From contig OZ244055.1 in the NCBI GenBank assembly GCA_965214975.1, positions 3,410,001 to 3,474,000 of the forward strand: a stretch of 64,000 bases of DNA. Direction: 5' to 3'. Positions 53,110 to 61,362 of this stretch are shown here, in pieces. Positions within the stretch are counted from its first letter, which is position 1. Every line of letters begins with the position of its first letter. The position numbers and the translations under genes are program-made. The DNA comes from JAJEBT01 sp965214975 (lineage in GTDB: Bacteria; Pseudomonadota; Alphaproteobacteria; MPNO01; UBA830). The notes beneath the pieces are model-generated. The model ran no database searches. It had not been told where the DNA came from and was given only the letters and a program-made list of their open reading frames with translations.

Positions 53110-54054
53110 TCACGGCGTCGCGTGGCCGATGAAACGTTCCGGAACCGCCTCTCCCCACTGCGACTGGAACCCGATCTCGGCCGGGACCAGGTTCGGGGCG
53201 TTGCGGTCGTTCAGCCGGTCGCTGTCCGTCCAGTGCTCGTGCACCCGGCCCCAGGGGTCGAGCCAGTAGTCGAAGACCTGGCTTCCGAGCACGTGCCGGC
53301 CGGTGCCCCACATGTGGTCGTACCTGCCGCGGCCGCGCAGATGCGCGTGCCCCATGAACACGTCGTCGATGTCCTGGACCTCGAACGCGAGATGGTTGAG
53401 GCCGGTCCTGTCGCCGGCCACGCACAGGAACGTGTGGTGATCGACGTATTCGGGTCCGGCGTCGACGCGGTTGAAGGTCGCGACGACCTTCTCACTGTCG
53501 CCCTCGACGTAGACCTCGTCCGACGAAACCAGGCCGAGGCGGCTCCGGTACCAGTCGGTGCCGCCGCGCAGGTCGGTGGTCATGACGACTGCGTGGCCGA
53601 GCCGCTTGACGTGCGACGGTCCGGCGTCGATGCGCGTGAGCTCCCCGGCGCGGACGTTCCTGGCGCTCCCGGTGTTGACCGGAAACCGCGCGACCTCGAC
53701 GGGCGCGACCCGCTCGCGGCCCCAGACGATCTCGACCTGGTAGCCGTGGGGGTCCGTGAGCCGCACCCGCTTGCCGCCGCCCGGCTCGTCGAGGTTCTCG
53801 ATCCCGGACGCGCCTTCGGCGCCCGCGATCGTCCGGAGATCCTCCTCGCTCCGGGCGTCGAAGGCGAGGCCGATGAATCTCGGCTCCCCGAGATGCGTGA
53901 CGTGGACGAACGGCTCCGGATCGGTGCCGCGCATGTACAGCCTGTCGGCCGTGCGCTCGGCGCGGATCATCCCGAAATCCGACAGGAACTCCTCCGCGAG
54001 ATCGAGATCGGGCGACTGCAGCCGGCCGAACGCGATGTCCCTGACCTTGATCAT
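53110..54054 (-). CDS. extradiol ring-cleavage dioxygenase (VOC family, catechol 2,3-dioxygenase-like)
   Basis: A 314-residue two-module type I extradiol dioxygenase. Iron ligands fit His in RLGHAVVMTTD (about 145), His in LNHLAFEV (about 215) and Glu in DYWLDPWGRVHEHWTD (about 265). Family knowledge: it opens a catechol ring next to the hydroxyls using Fe(II) and O2. It is 31 bp after the feruloyl-CoA synthase gene in the same operon. ATG 54054 is chosen because KVRDIAFGRLQSPD follows; in-frame sequence further upstream overlaps the neighbour. Confidence 0.85.
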   Translation of the reverse strand: MIKVRDIAFGRLQSPDLDLAEEFLSDFGMIRAERTADRLYMRGTDPEPFVHVTHLGEPRFIGLAFDARSEEDLRTIAGAEGASGIENLDEPGGGKRVRLTDPHGYQVEIVWGRERVAPVEVARFPVNTGSARNVRAGELTRIDAGPSHVKRLGHAVVMTTDLRGGTDWYRSRLGLVSSDEVYVEGDSEKVVATFNRVDAGPEYVDHHTFLCVAGDRTGLNHLAFEVQDIDDVFMGHAHLRGRGRYDHMWGTGRHVLGSQVFDYWLDPWGRVHEHWTDSDRLNDRNAPNLVPAEIGFQSQWGEAVPERFIGHATP

Positions 54055-54085
54055 TCCCTTCGCTCCCCTGGTCGTTCTTTCCGCA

Positions 54086-55915
54086 TCAGTCGGCGACAAC
54101 CACGTCGGCGCCGTCGCCCCGGTAGAGGCGCTCCACGAGCGCCGCCCTGCGCGCGAGAACCGCCCGCTGGTTGATGTAGCCCTTGTCCGTGATCTCCCCG
54201 GCGTCGATCTGCGGGGGCTCGGTCATCAGCAGAGCCCGGCGGATGCGGGTCGAGCTGCCGGGGTTCGCGGCGTTGTGGGCCGCGAGCCCCTTGCGCACCG
54301 CGTCGTGCACGCGCGCGTCGCGGACCAGTTCCTCGGGCGCGGCCTCTTCGCCGGCGAGCGACCGGCAGCCGTCCGCGCTCGCGAACGCCAGAAGCCCGAC
54401 CTCGCTGCGCTCCTCGCCGGTGACGACCGCGTCCTGGAGCGCCGGCGCCGCGGCCGCGATCGCCTGCAGCCGGAGCTGTCCGGCATGCACCCAGGTGCCG
54501 GTCGTCAGCTTGAAGTTCTCGGCGACCCGGCCGTCGAAGACGATGCCCTGCCCCGGATCGTCCGGATCCTCGAACCGCGCCGCGTCGCCGATGCGGAAGA
54601 ACCCGTCCTCGTCGAACGCGGCTTCGGTCAGCGCCTCCTCCCGGAAGTAGCCGGGCGTGATGTTCGGGCCGCGCATGCGGACCTCGAGCTTGTCGCCGCT
54701 CGGCACCAGCTTGACCTCGCAGCCGGGAATCGGGATGCCGACGTTGCCCGCGGATTCGGGAATCCAGTTCATGTAGGTCGCCGCGGGCGCGGTCTCCGTC
54801 GATCCCAGCGACGTCGTGATCGTGACCCGGGCGCCGACGGCCCCGACCGCCAGGCGGTCAAGGCGTTCCCAGACGTTGCGGGGCAGGGCGGAGCCGGCGA
54901 AGAACAGGAGCTTGAGATCCCGGAACAGGCCGCGGCGCGCGGCCTCGTCGGCCTCGAGCAGCGGCAGCAGCAGGTCGAAGCCTCTCGGCACGTTGAGATA
55001 GAGCGTCGGCGAGATCTCCCGCATGTTGGCCAGCGTCGCCTCGATGCGCCCGGGCACCGGACGGCCCTCGTCGACGTACATGGTGCCGCCATGGTGGACG
55101 ACGGCGTTGAAGTTGTAGTTGCCGCCGAAGGTGTGGTTCCACGGCAGCCAGTCGAGGAACACCGGCGGGGCCTCCTTCAGGAAGGCGTAGATCTGCGCCA
55201 TCGCGACCTGGTTGGACACCATCATGAGATGGGTGTTGAGAACCCCCTTGGGCAGGCCGGTCGAGCCGGAGGTCAGCAGGATCTTGGCCACCGTGTCATG
55301 CCCGACCCGGGCCAGCGCGTCCTCGACCGAGCCGGTCGGCGCGCGGGCCAGCCAGTCGTCGAGCGGCTCGGCGGCCGGCGCCGCGTCTCCGGGCCGGGCG
55401 GCGACGAGCCGGCGGTCCGACATGTCGAGCGCGTCGAGCGCCGCGGCGAACGGCCCGGTGTCCTGCACGAAGACGACGCCCGGGTCGTGATGGGCGATCA
55501 CGCCCCTGAGCTTTTCGTGGTCCCTGCTCATCAGCGAGTAGGCCGGCGAGACCGGCAGCGCCGGAACGCCCGCGGTCATCGCGCCGAGAAGCACGAAGGC
55601 CTGCTCGATCGAGTTGTCGGAGAGGATCGCGACCGGGCGCCCGTCGCCTCCCTCGACCAGCGTCTGCGCCACCGCGTCGGCGGCGCGCCGGACCTCTCCC
55701 CAGCTCGCCCGGCGCCACGCGCCGGAACCGTCGCGCTGGCAGAACATGTCCCGGTCCGGGTGCCGTTCCGCGCGTTCGCGGAACGTCGCGACGAGGTGGT
55801 CCGGGAGTTCGTCGAGCGGTTCCGGGCAGCGCAGGACCGTGACGCCGCCGCCGGACTCCTCGACCTCGACGCCGAAGCGGTTGAGCGCGACCTCGACGAC
55901 GGGGGCCTCGTCCAT
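54086..55915 (-). CDS. feruloyl-CoA synthase-like acyl-CoA synthetase
   Basis: A 609-residue AMP-binding enzyme of the feruloyl-CoA synthase (Fcs) type. The ATP/AMP motif is LLTSGSTGLPKGV (about 220), DWLPWNHTFGGNYNFN is characteristic of Fcs-like enzymes, TTSLGSTETAP is motif A8-like, and the C-terminus ends with an atypical ITDKGYINQRA segment that these proteins have instead of the usual PKTxxGK. It activates a hydroxycinnamate or other aromatic acid to its CoA thioester. It lies 9 bp after the SDR gene. The divergent crotonase at 56978 could act on its product. Confidence 0.87.
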   Translation of the reverse strand: MDEAPVVEVALNRFGVEVEESGGGVTVLRCPEPLDELPDHLVATFRERAERHPDRDMFCQRDGSGAWRRASWGEVRRAADAVAQTLVEGGDGRPVAILSDNSIEQAFVLLGAMTAGVPALPVSPAYSLMSRDHEKLRGVIAHHDPGVVFVQDTGPFAAALDALDMSDRRLVAARPGDAAPAAEPLDDWLARAPTGSVEDALARVGHDTVAKILLTSGSTGLPKGVLNTHLMMVSNQVAMAQIYAFLKEAPPVFLDWLPWNHTFGGNYNFNAVVHHGGTMYVDEGRPVPGRIEATLANMREISPTLYLNVPRGFDLLLPLLEADEAARRGLFRDLKLLFFAGSALPRNVWERLDRLAVGAVGARVTITTSLGSTETAPAATYMNWIPESAGNVGIPIPGCEVKLVPSGDKLEVRMRGPNITPGYFREEALTEAAFDEDGFFRIGDAARFEDPDDPGQGIVFDGRVAENFKLTTGTWVHAGQLRLQAIAAAAPALQDAVVTGEERSEVGLLAFASADGCRSLAGEEAAPEELVRDARVHDAVRKGLAAHNAANPGSSTRIRRALLMTEPPQIDAGEITDKGYINQRAVLARRAALVERLYRGDGADVVVAD

Positions 55916-55924
55916 GTCCGGAAC

Positions 55925-56689
55925 CTAGCCGTGCGCGAGGCGCAGCGCGCCGTCAAGGCGGATCACCTCGCCGTTCAGCATGCGGTTGCCGAGGATCGAC
56001 AGCACGAGGCTGGCGTATTCCTCGGGCTTTCCGAGGCGCGCCGGGAACGGGGTCGCGCGCTCCAGCGAGTCCTGGGCCGGCCGCGGCAGGTTCCGGAGCA
56101 TCGGGGTCTCGAAGACGCCCGGCGCGATGGCGAGGACGCGGATGCCGAAGCGGGCCAGCTCGCGCGCGGCCGGCAGCGTGAGACTCGCGATCGCTCCCTT
56201 CGACGACGAATAGGCGGCCTGCCCGACCTGGCCGTCATAGGCCGCGACCGACGACGTGTTCACGATCACGCCGCGCTCGCCGTCGCCGTCGAGCGGGTCC
56301 AGCCCGCTCATGCGGTGCGCCGCGAGGCGCATCATGTTGAACGATCCGATGACGTTGACGGTGATGCAGCGCGCGTAGTTCTCGAGGGGCTGCGGGCCGT
56401 CGCGGCCGACGATCCGCTCCGCCGGGCCGATGCCGGCGCAGTTGACCAGCACCCGCGGCGGGCCGACGGCTTCGGCCGCCTCGTCGAGCGCCTTCGCGGC
56501 GGCTTCGGCGCCGGTCACGTCGCACGCGACGGCGGCGCCGCCGATCTCCGACGCGAGGGCCCGCGCCGCCTCCGCGGCGACGTCGAGCACGGCGACGCGG
56601 GCGCCCGCATCCGCGAGCGCGCGCGCGGCGGCGGCGCCGAGCCCCGACGCGCCCCCCGCGACGACGGCGGCATGACCGTTGACGTCCAT
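55925..56689 (-). CDS. SDR, 3-hydroxyacyl-CoA dehydrogenase type II-like
   Basis: A 254-residue classical SDR. GGASGLGAA is the NAD motif, NCAGIG follows, NTSSVAAYDGQVGQAAYSSSK carries the Ser-Tyr-Lys triad, and APGVFETPML is typical of the HSD17B10-like 3-hydroxyacyl-CoA dehydrogenases. It is the first gene of the leftward operon and directly precedes feruloyl-CoA synthase. Together with the crotonase they could carry out CoA-dependent beta-oxidation of a phenylpropanoid side chain. Confidence 0.88.
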   Translation of the reverse strand: MDVNGHAAVVAGGASGLGAAAARALADAGARVAVLDVAAEAARALASEIGGAAVACDVTGAEAAAKALDEAAEAVGPPRVLVNCAGIGPAERIVGRDGPQPLENYARCITVNVIGSFNMMRLAAHRMSGLDPLDGDGERGVIVNTSSVAAYDGQVGQAAYSSSKGAIASLTLPAARELARFGIRVLAIAPGVFETPMLRNLPRPAQDSLERATPFPARLGKPEEYASLVLSILGNRMLNGEVIRLDGALRLAHG

Positions 56690-56977
56690 CTCGCGTCCCC
56701 TCCGCTTGGCCGGGCGACGGCATCGAGTTTACACCGCCCGGGTGCTCGCATATAGAGGGCCGTCCCGCCGGGGCGGGATGATCCCGCGGTGCGGTCCCGG
56801 CCCGGCCGGGTCGCCCGGATGACGGGATCCGGACCGGATCCGGCCGGTTGGCGGCGCCCTCGGAGCCCGCAGACCGCCGTGACGGCCCGGCCGGGACCGC
56901 CCCGGCCCTCCAGGAGCGGATCACCGGCCGGCGCGGGACGGTCCTGTTCGCCGGGGCGTGGCACGGGAGGTCTTCGG

Positions 56978-57766
56978 ATGACGAAAGACGGGTTTTCCTC
57001 GGATCTGGTGGCGTTCGAGATGCGCGGCCGCGTCGCGGTCCTCGCCCTCGACCGGCCGGAGAAGCGCAACGCCGTCAACGACCGGCTGATCCGGGATCTC
57101 AACCGCTTCTTCTCGGCACCGCCCGAGGACGCGCTCGCGGCGGTGATCCGGGCTAACGGGGACCATTTCTGCGCCGGGCTCGACCTCGCCGAACACCGCG
57201 AGCGCGGCGTGGACGAGGCCTTCGAGCACTCGCGCTACTGGCACCGCACCTTCGACCTGATCCAGTACGGCGGCCTGCCGGTGGTCTCGGCGATGCACGG
57301 CGCGGTGATGGGCGGCGGGCTCGAGCTCGCGGCGGCGACCCATGTCCGGGTGGCCGAGCCCGACACCGTCTACCAGCTTCCCGAAGGCCGGCGCGGCATC
57401 TATGTCGGGGGCGGGGCGAGCGTCCGGGTCGCGCGGGTGGTCGGGCCCGGGCGCATGACCGAGATGATGCTCACCGGACGGCGGCTCGACGCCCGGGAGG
57501 GCCAGCGGATCGGCCTGTCCCACCATCTTGTCGGCGCCGGCGAGGCGTTCGGCCGCGCGATGGAGCTCGCCGAGACCGTCGCCGGCAACGCGCCGCTCGC
57601 CAACAAGATGATGCTGCACGCCATCCAGCGGATCGACCGCATGGGCGAGAGCGAGGGGTACTTCGTCGAATCGCTGGCGTCGGCCCTGACCCAGACCTCC
57701 GAGGACGCCCGCGAGGGCATGCGGGCCTTCCTCGAGAAGCGCGACGTCCGTTTCGACGAACAGTGA
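56978..57766 (+). CDS. crotonase-family enoyl-CoA hydratase/lyase
   Basis: A 262-residue crotonase. LDRPEKRNAVNDRL, GDHFCAGLDL and MHGAVMGGGLELAAATH are the oxyanion-hole segments, and QLPEGRRGIYVGGGAS lies at the active site. It is transcribed divergently from the SDR/Fcs operon, with about 290 bp between them, and has GGGAGG before ATG 56978. It may hydrate, or hydrate and cleave, a hydroxycinnamoyl-CoA made by the synthetase. Specificity cannot be read from sequence alone. Confidence 0.85.
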   Translation: MTKDGFSSDLVAFEMRGRVAVLALDRPEKRNAVNDRLIRDLNRFFSAPPEDALAAVIRANGDHFCAGLDLAEHRERGVDEAFEHSRYWHRTFDLIQYGGLPVVSAMHGAVMGGGLELAAATHVRVAEPDTVYQLPEGRRGIYVGGGASVRVARVVGPGRMTEMMLTGRRLDAREGQRIGLSHHLVGAGEAFGRAMELAETVAGNAPLANKMMLHAIQRIDRMGESEGYFVESLASALTQTSEDAREGMRAFLEKRDVRFDEQ

Positions 57767-57784
57767 GCTCCGGGCCTTTCCGGC

Positions 57785-60118
57785 TCAGCCGTTCCCGCCC
57801 GCGCCGCGGATCGCCCGCCAGACCCTTTCCGGAGTGGCCGGCAGCTCGACGTGCCGGACGCCGTGTTCCGACAGCGCGTCGACCACGGCGTTGGCGACCG
57901 CCGCCGGCGAGACCGCGGTGCCGCCCTCGCTGCCGGGCTTGACGCCCAGCGGGTTGGACGGGCTCGGGATCTCGATCAACGCGGTCCGGAACGGGGGTGC
58001 GTCCTCGGCGCGCGGCAGCGCGTAGTCCATGAAGGTCGCCGCGGCCATCTGGCCGCTGTCCGGGTCGTGGGCGCAACGCTCCATGAGCGCCTGCCCGACG
58101 CCCTGCATCACGGCGCCGTGGGTCTGGCCGTCGAGGGTCATCGGGTTGATCGCCCGCCCCACGTCGTCGACGGCGGTCCAGTCGACGACGGAGACGGCGC
58201 CGGTCTCCGGATCGATCTCGACCTCGCAGACATGGCATCCGGAGCCGATGACGGCCCGCGGCAGGTGGACGTCGGCCTCCTCGCGGAGCGGCCCCCGGAG
58301 CTCCTCGGGAAGGTCGGTCCGCGTCTCGGCGGCGGCGGCCGCCTCGAACAGGCCGAGGGACCGGTCGGTTCCGGCGACCGCGAACGCGGCCTTCGCGTAG
58401 ACGATGTCGTCCTCGGCCGCCTCGAGGACGTGCGCGGCGATGCGCCGGCCCCGGTCGACGACGCGCGCGCCGGCGTCGCTGACGACCACCGCGCCCATGC
58501 GCATGCTGCGGCCGGAATGGCTGCCGCCGCCGTCCTTGAGACGGTCCGTGTCGCCGTAGCCGACGTCGACCGCGTCGTAGGACACCTCGAGAACGTCGGC
58601 GAGCATCTGGCTGAAGGCCGTCCGGTGCCCCTGCCCGGTGGCCATGGTGCCGATCTCCATCCCGACCCGGCCCTCGGGGCGGACGTGGACGGCGGTCCAT
58701 TCGCGGGGATAGCCGGTCGACAGGTCGGCGTAGTTGGCGATGCCGATGCCGCGCAGCAGGCCGCGTTCGCGGGCCTCGCTTCGCCGCGCCTCGAAGCCGT
58801 GCCAGTCCGAAAGCTCCGCCGCGCGCTCGAGCGCCGCCGGGTAGTCGGCGGCCTCGAAGACCATGCCGAAGCCGTTGTCCCGTGGCATCGCGTCCGGGGG
58901 GATCAGGTTGCGGCGGCGGATCTCGAGGCGGTCGACCCCGGTTTCCGCGGCCGCCATGTCCATGAGCCGCTCCATGGCGTACACGACCTCCGGCCGGCCC
59001 GCGCTGCGGTAGGGGTAGGTGGGTGCCGTGTTGGTCTGCACGCCGACGGCGCGGGCCGAGACCGCGCCGGGGCGGTAGAGGCAGGTCGAGATCTCGATTC
59101 CCTTCACGAGGGGGATCCACGAGGCCGAATAGGCGCCGATGTTGGAGACGTTGGCGGTCCGGAAGGCGAGAACGCGCCCTTCCTCGTCGAGCGCGAGCCC
59201 GGCCTCGACGACGAGATCGCGCGCCTGGTAGTCGGTGAGCATGGATTCGGTGCGGCTCGAGGTCCATTTCACCGGCCGCCCGAGCCGCCGCGCCGCCCAC
59301 AGCACCAGAACCTGGTCGGGGTAGAGCGCGTTGCGGGGGCCGTAGGAGCCCCCGACGTCGCCGATGACGACGCGCACCCGGTCTTCCCCGACCCGGAGGA
59401 GCCGCGCGAGCTCGCGTTTGTGGCGGTAGATGCTGCCGGAGGTGGTGACCAGCGTGTAGCGGCCGTCCGGTCCGTGGCGGCCGAGCGACGACCGGGGTTC
59501 CATGGGCACGCCGCAGACCCGCGAGAGCGCGGTCCTGAGCGACACCGTGCGGGTCGCCGACGCGAAGATCCGGCCGGTGGCTTCGGAGTCGTTGACGTCG
59601 GCGTCGATGGCGACGTTGGATCCGCGCTCCGGCCACAGCACCGGCGCGTCCGCGCGCGCCGCCCGCTCGGCGTCGACGGCCGCGGGCAGCGGCGCGTAGT
59701 CGACCTCGACCCTCTCGGCGGCGTCGCGGGCGAGCTCCGGGGTTTCGGCGACGACCATGGCCACGGGCTCCCCGACCATGCGCGCCCGGTCCGCGGGAAG
59801 CGGGAAATGCGGCGCGACGAAGCGGTCGCTGCCGTCGCGGTTGGCGAGCGTGATGTCGGGCGGGCTCGAGAAGCCGAGACTGTGGGGGATGGCGCCGAGG
59901 TCGTCGGCGAGCCAGTCGGCGCCGGTGAGCACGGCATGGACGCCGCCGCCGGGCGGCGGCGAGGCGACGGCGCGGATTTCCGCATGGGCGTGCGGCGACG
60001 TGACGAAGGCCGCGTGCAGCTGGCCCTCTGCCGCGTTGTCGTCGGCGTAGCGCCCGCGCCCCGTGAGCAGCCGGAAGTCCTCCTTGCGTCGCGGCGACCG
60101 GCCGATCATCGCGGTCAC
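57785..60118 (-). CDS. xanthine dehydrogenase/CoxL-family molybdenum hydroxylase large subunit
   Basis: A 777-residue molybdopterin-binding subunit. RSPRRKEDFRLLTGRGRYADD is the usual opening; MVGEPVAMVVAE, GDVGGSYGPRNALYPDQ, YPYRSAGRPE, GQGHRTAFSQ and the C-terminal GSEGG (the active-site Glu lies here in this family) all fit. It would hydroxylate an aromatic heterocycle or oxidise an aldehyde, with electrons passed through FAD and 2Fe-2S subunits. Those medium and small subunits are not in the window, which is unusual because they normally form one operon. The GTG at 60118 has GGGAGG 6 bases upstream; ATG 60109 is an alternative. Confidence 0.9.
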   Translation of the reverse strand: MTAMIGRSPRRKEDFRLLTGRGRYADDNAAEGQLHAAFVTSPHAHAEIRAVASPPPGGGVHAVLTGADWLADDLGAIPHSLGFSSPPDITLANRDGSDRFVAPHFPLPADRARMVGEPVAMVVAETPELARDAAERVEVDYAPLPAAVDAERAARADAPVLWPERGSNVAIDADVNDSEATGRIFASATRTVSLRTALSRVCGVPMEPRSSLGRHGPDGRYTLVTTSGSIYRHKRELARLLRVGEDRVRVVIGDVGGSYGPRNALYPDQVLVLWAARRLGRPVKWTSSRTESMLTDYQARDLVVEAGLALDEEGRVLAFRTANVSNIGAYSASWIPLVKGIEISTCLYRPGAVSARAVGVQTNTAPTYPYRSAGRPEVVYAMERLMDMAAAETGVDRLEIRRRNLIPPDAMPRDNGFGMVFEAADYPAALERAAELSDWHGFEARRSEARERGLLRGIGIANYADLSTGYPREWTAVHVRPEGRVGMEIGTMATGQGHRTAFSQMLADVLEVSYDAVDVGYGDTDRLKDGGGSHSGRSMRMGAVVVSDAGARVVDRGRRIAAHVLEAAEDDIVYAKAAFAVAGTDRSLGLFEAAAAAETRTDLPEELRGPLREEADVHLPRAVIGSGCHVCEVEIDPETGAVSVVDWTAVDDVGRAINPMTLDGQTHGAVMQGVGQALMERCAHDPDSGQMAAATFMDYALPRAEDAPPFRTALIEIPSPSNPLGVKPGSEGGTAVSPAAVANAVVDALSEHGVRHVELPATPERVWRAIRGAGGNG

Positions 60119-60176
60119 GGCGCGCCTCCCGGGGAAGGCCGGCGGGCCGGCGGGCGCCGCCGCGGAGCGGCCGGGG

Positions 60177-61052
60177 TCACGCCGTCTCCGCCCTGTACCA
60201 GTCGAGAATCCGGCTGCCCGTCCACATCGCCGCGTCATCCGTTTCCATGATGCGGTCGAGAACCTCCTCGAAACGGCCGATGCGGAACGGGGTTCCGGAA
60301 ATGTAGGGATGCACCGCGATCGCCATCACGCGGGCGCCGTCGGCGCCTTCGAGGCGGAGCCGCCGGAAGCTCGCCATGCAGCGGTCGACGAACTCCTCGG
60401 CGCCGTGGTGCTGGATCAGCATCATCGGGATGTCGTTGAGCTCCACGGTGTAGGGGATCGACACCAGCGGGCCGTTCTCGGTGCGGATCTCGAAGGGCTG
60501 GTCGTCCATCGGGTAGTCGGCCACGTACTCGATGCCCTCGGCGGTGAGATGGTCCGGGGTCTCGAAGGTTTCGGTGAGGCCGGGGCCCATCCACCCCCGC
60601 GGCGCGCTCCCCGTGAACTCCCGGATCGTCTCGACGGTCCGGCGGATGTCGTCGCGCTGGTCCTCCATCAGGTGGGTCGGGCGCTGCCGGTAGGCGTGGC
60701 CGAGAAACTCCCAGCCGGCCTCGAGCGCGCCCTCGGCGAGGCGCGGATACTGGCGGCACACGGAGCCGTTGATCGAGATCGTCGCCGGAACGCCCCGCGA
60801 CGCGAGCGCTTCGCGAAGGCGCCAGAAGCCGACCCGCATGCCGTATTCCTGCCACGACCAGTTGGGGATGTCGGGGACGTGCGTCCCGTGGCCGGGCGGC
60901 GGAAGCACCGTGCGCGGCATCGGCTTGTCGATGTCCCAGTTCTCGACGTTGACGATCACCCACACCGCGATCCGGTTCGAATCGGGCAGCTTCAGCGGCT
61001 TGCGGTCGACGATCGCGGAATACGGGATCCGGTCGCGCGGTTTCATGACCAT
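60177..61052 (-). CDS. polysaccharide deacetylase-family (PuuE-like) hydrolase
   Basis: A 291-residue NodB-homology-domain protein. NVENWDIDKPMPR and NWSWQEYGMRVGFWRL near the start, GWEFLGHAYRQRPT (metal His) in the middle, and VHPYISGTPFR near the end place it with the PuuE/allantoinase-like deacetylases rather than chitin-type enzymes. The actual substrate is unknown: cyclic amides such as allantoin are one possibility. The start at 61052 has AGGAGAG upstream. The molybdenum hydroxylase gene follows after 58 bp, so both may act in the same pathway, for example of a purine-like heterocycle. Confidence 0.82.
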   Translation of the reverse strand: MVMKPRDRIPYSAIVDRKPLKLPDSNRIAVWVIVNVENWDIDKPMPRTVLPPPGHGTHVPDIPNWSWQEYGMRVGFWRLREALASRGVPATISINGSVCRQYPRLAEGALEAGWEFLGHAYRQRPTHLMEDQRDDIRRTVETIREFTGSAPRGWMGPGLTETFETPDHLTAEGIEYVADYPMDDQPFEIRTENGPLVSIPYTVELNDIPMMLIQHHGAEEFVDRCMASFRRLRLEGADGARVMAIAVHPYISGTPFRIGRFEEVLDRIMETDDAAMWTGSRILDWYRAETA

Positions 61053-61362
61053 GTTCGGACTCTCCTGCATGCGGCGCGGGGCCGGCCGGCCCGGGCTTCC
61101 GGCACCCGACCGAACGTCCGGCGGGAGACTAGCAGAGTTCCGGGCCGGAAGCCTCGAAAACCCGTCCGGAAGGGCACGAGGAGGCGCCGGCGTCGCCGGG
61201 ATTCCGTGCGGCGCCGGCCCGGCCGCTTGCCGGTCTGCGGTTTTTTCTGTATCCACTGCCCGCGTCGGCGGCTCGGAAACCCCGGTTTCGTGCGGTCCGG
61301 CCCGTCTTTCGTCCGGATGCCGCGCCGCCGTTCGACCTCTTCCAGCGGATCGGTTCTTGATC
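61053..61362. other. 310-bp divergent gap between the deacetylase and topA; no gene recognised
   Basis: This gap must contain the topA promoter and that of the deacetylase operon. A GTTTTTTCTGTATCC patch near 61240 is AT-richer than its surroundings and may include a -10 region. No open frame with convincing content was found. Confidence 0.4.
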
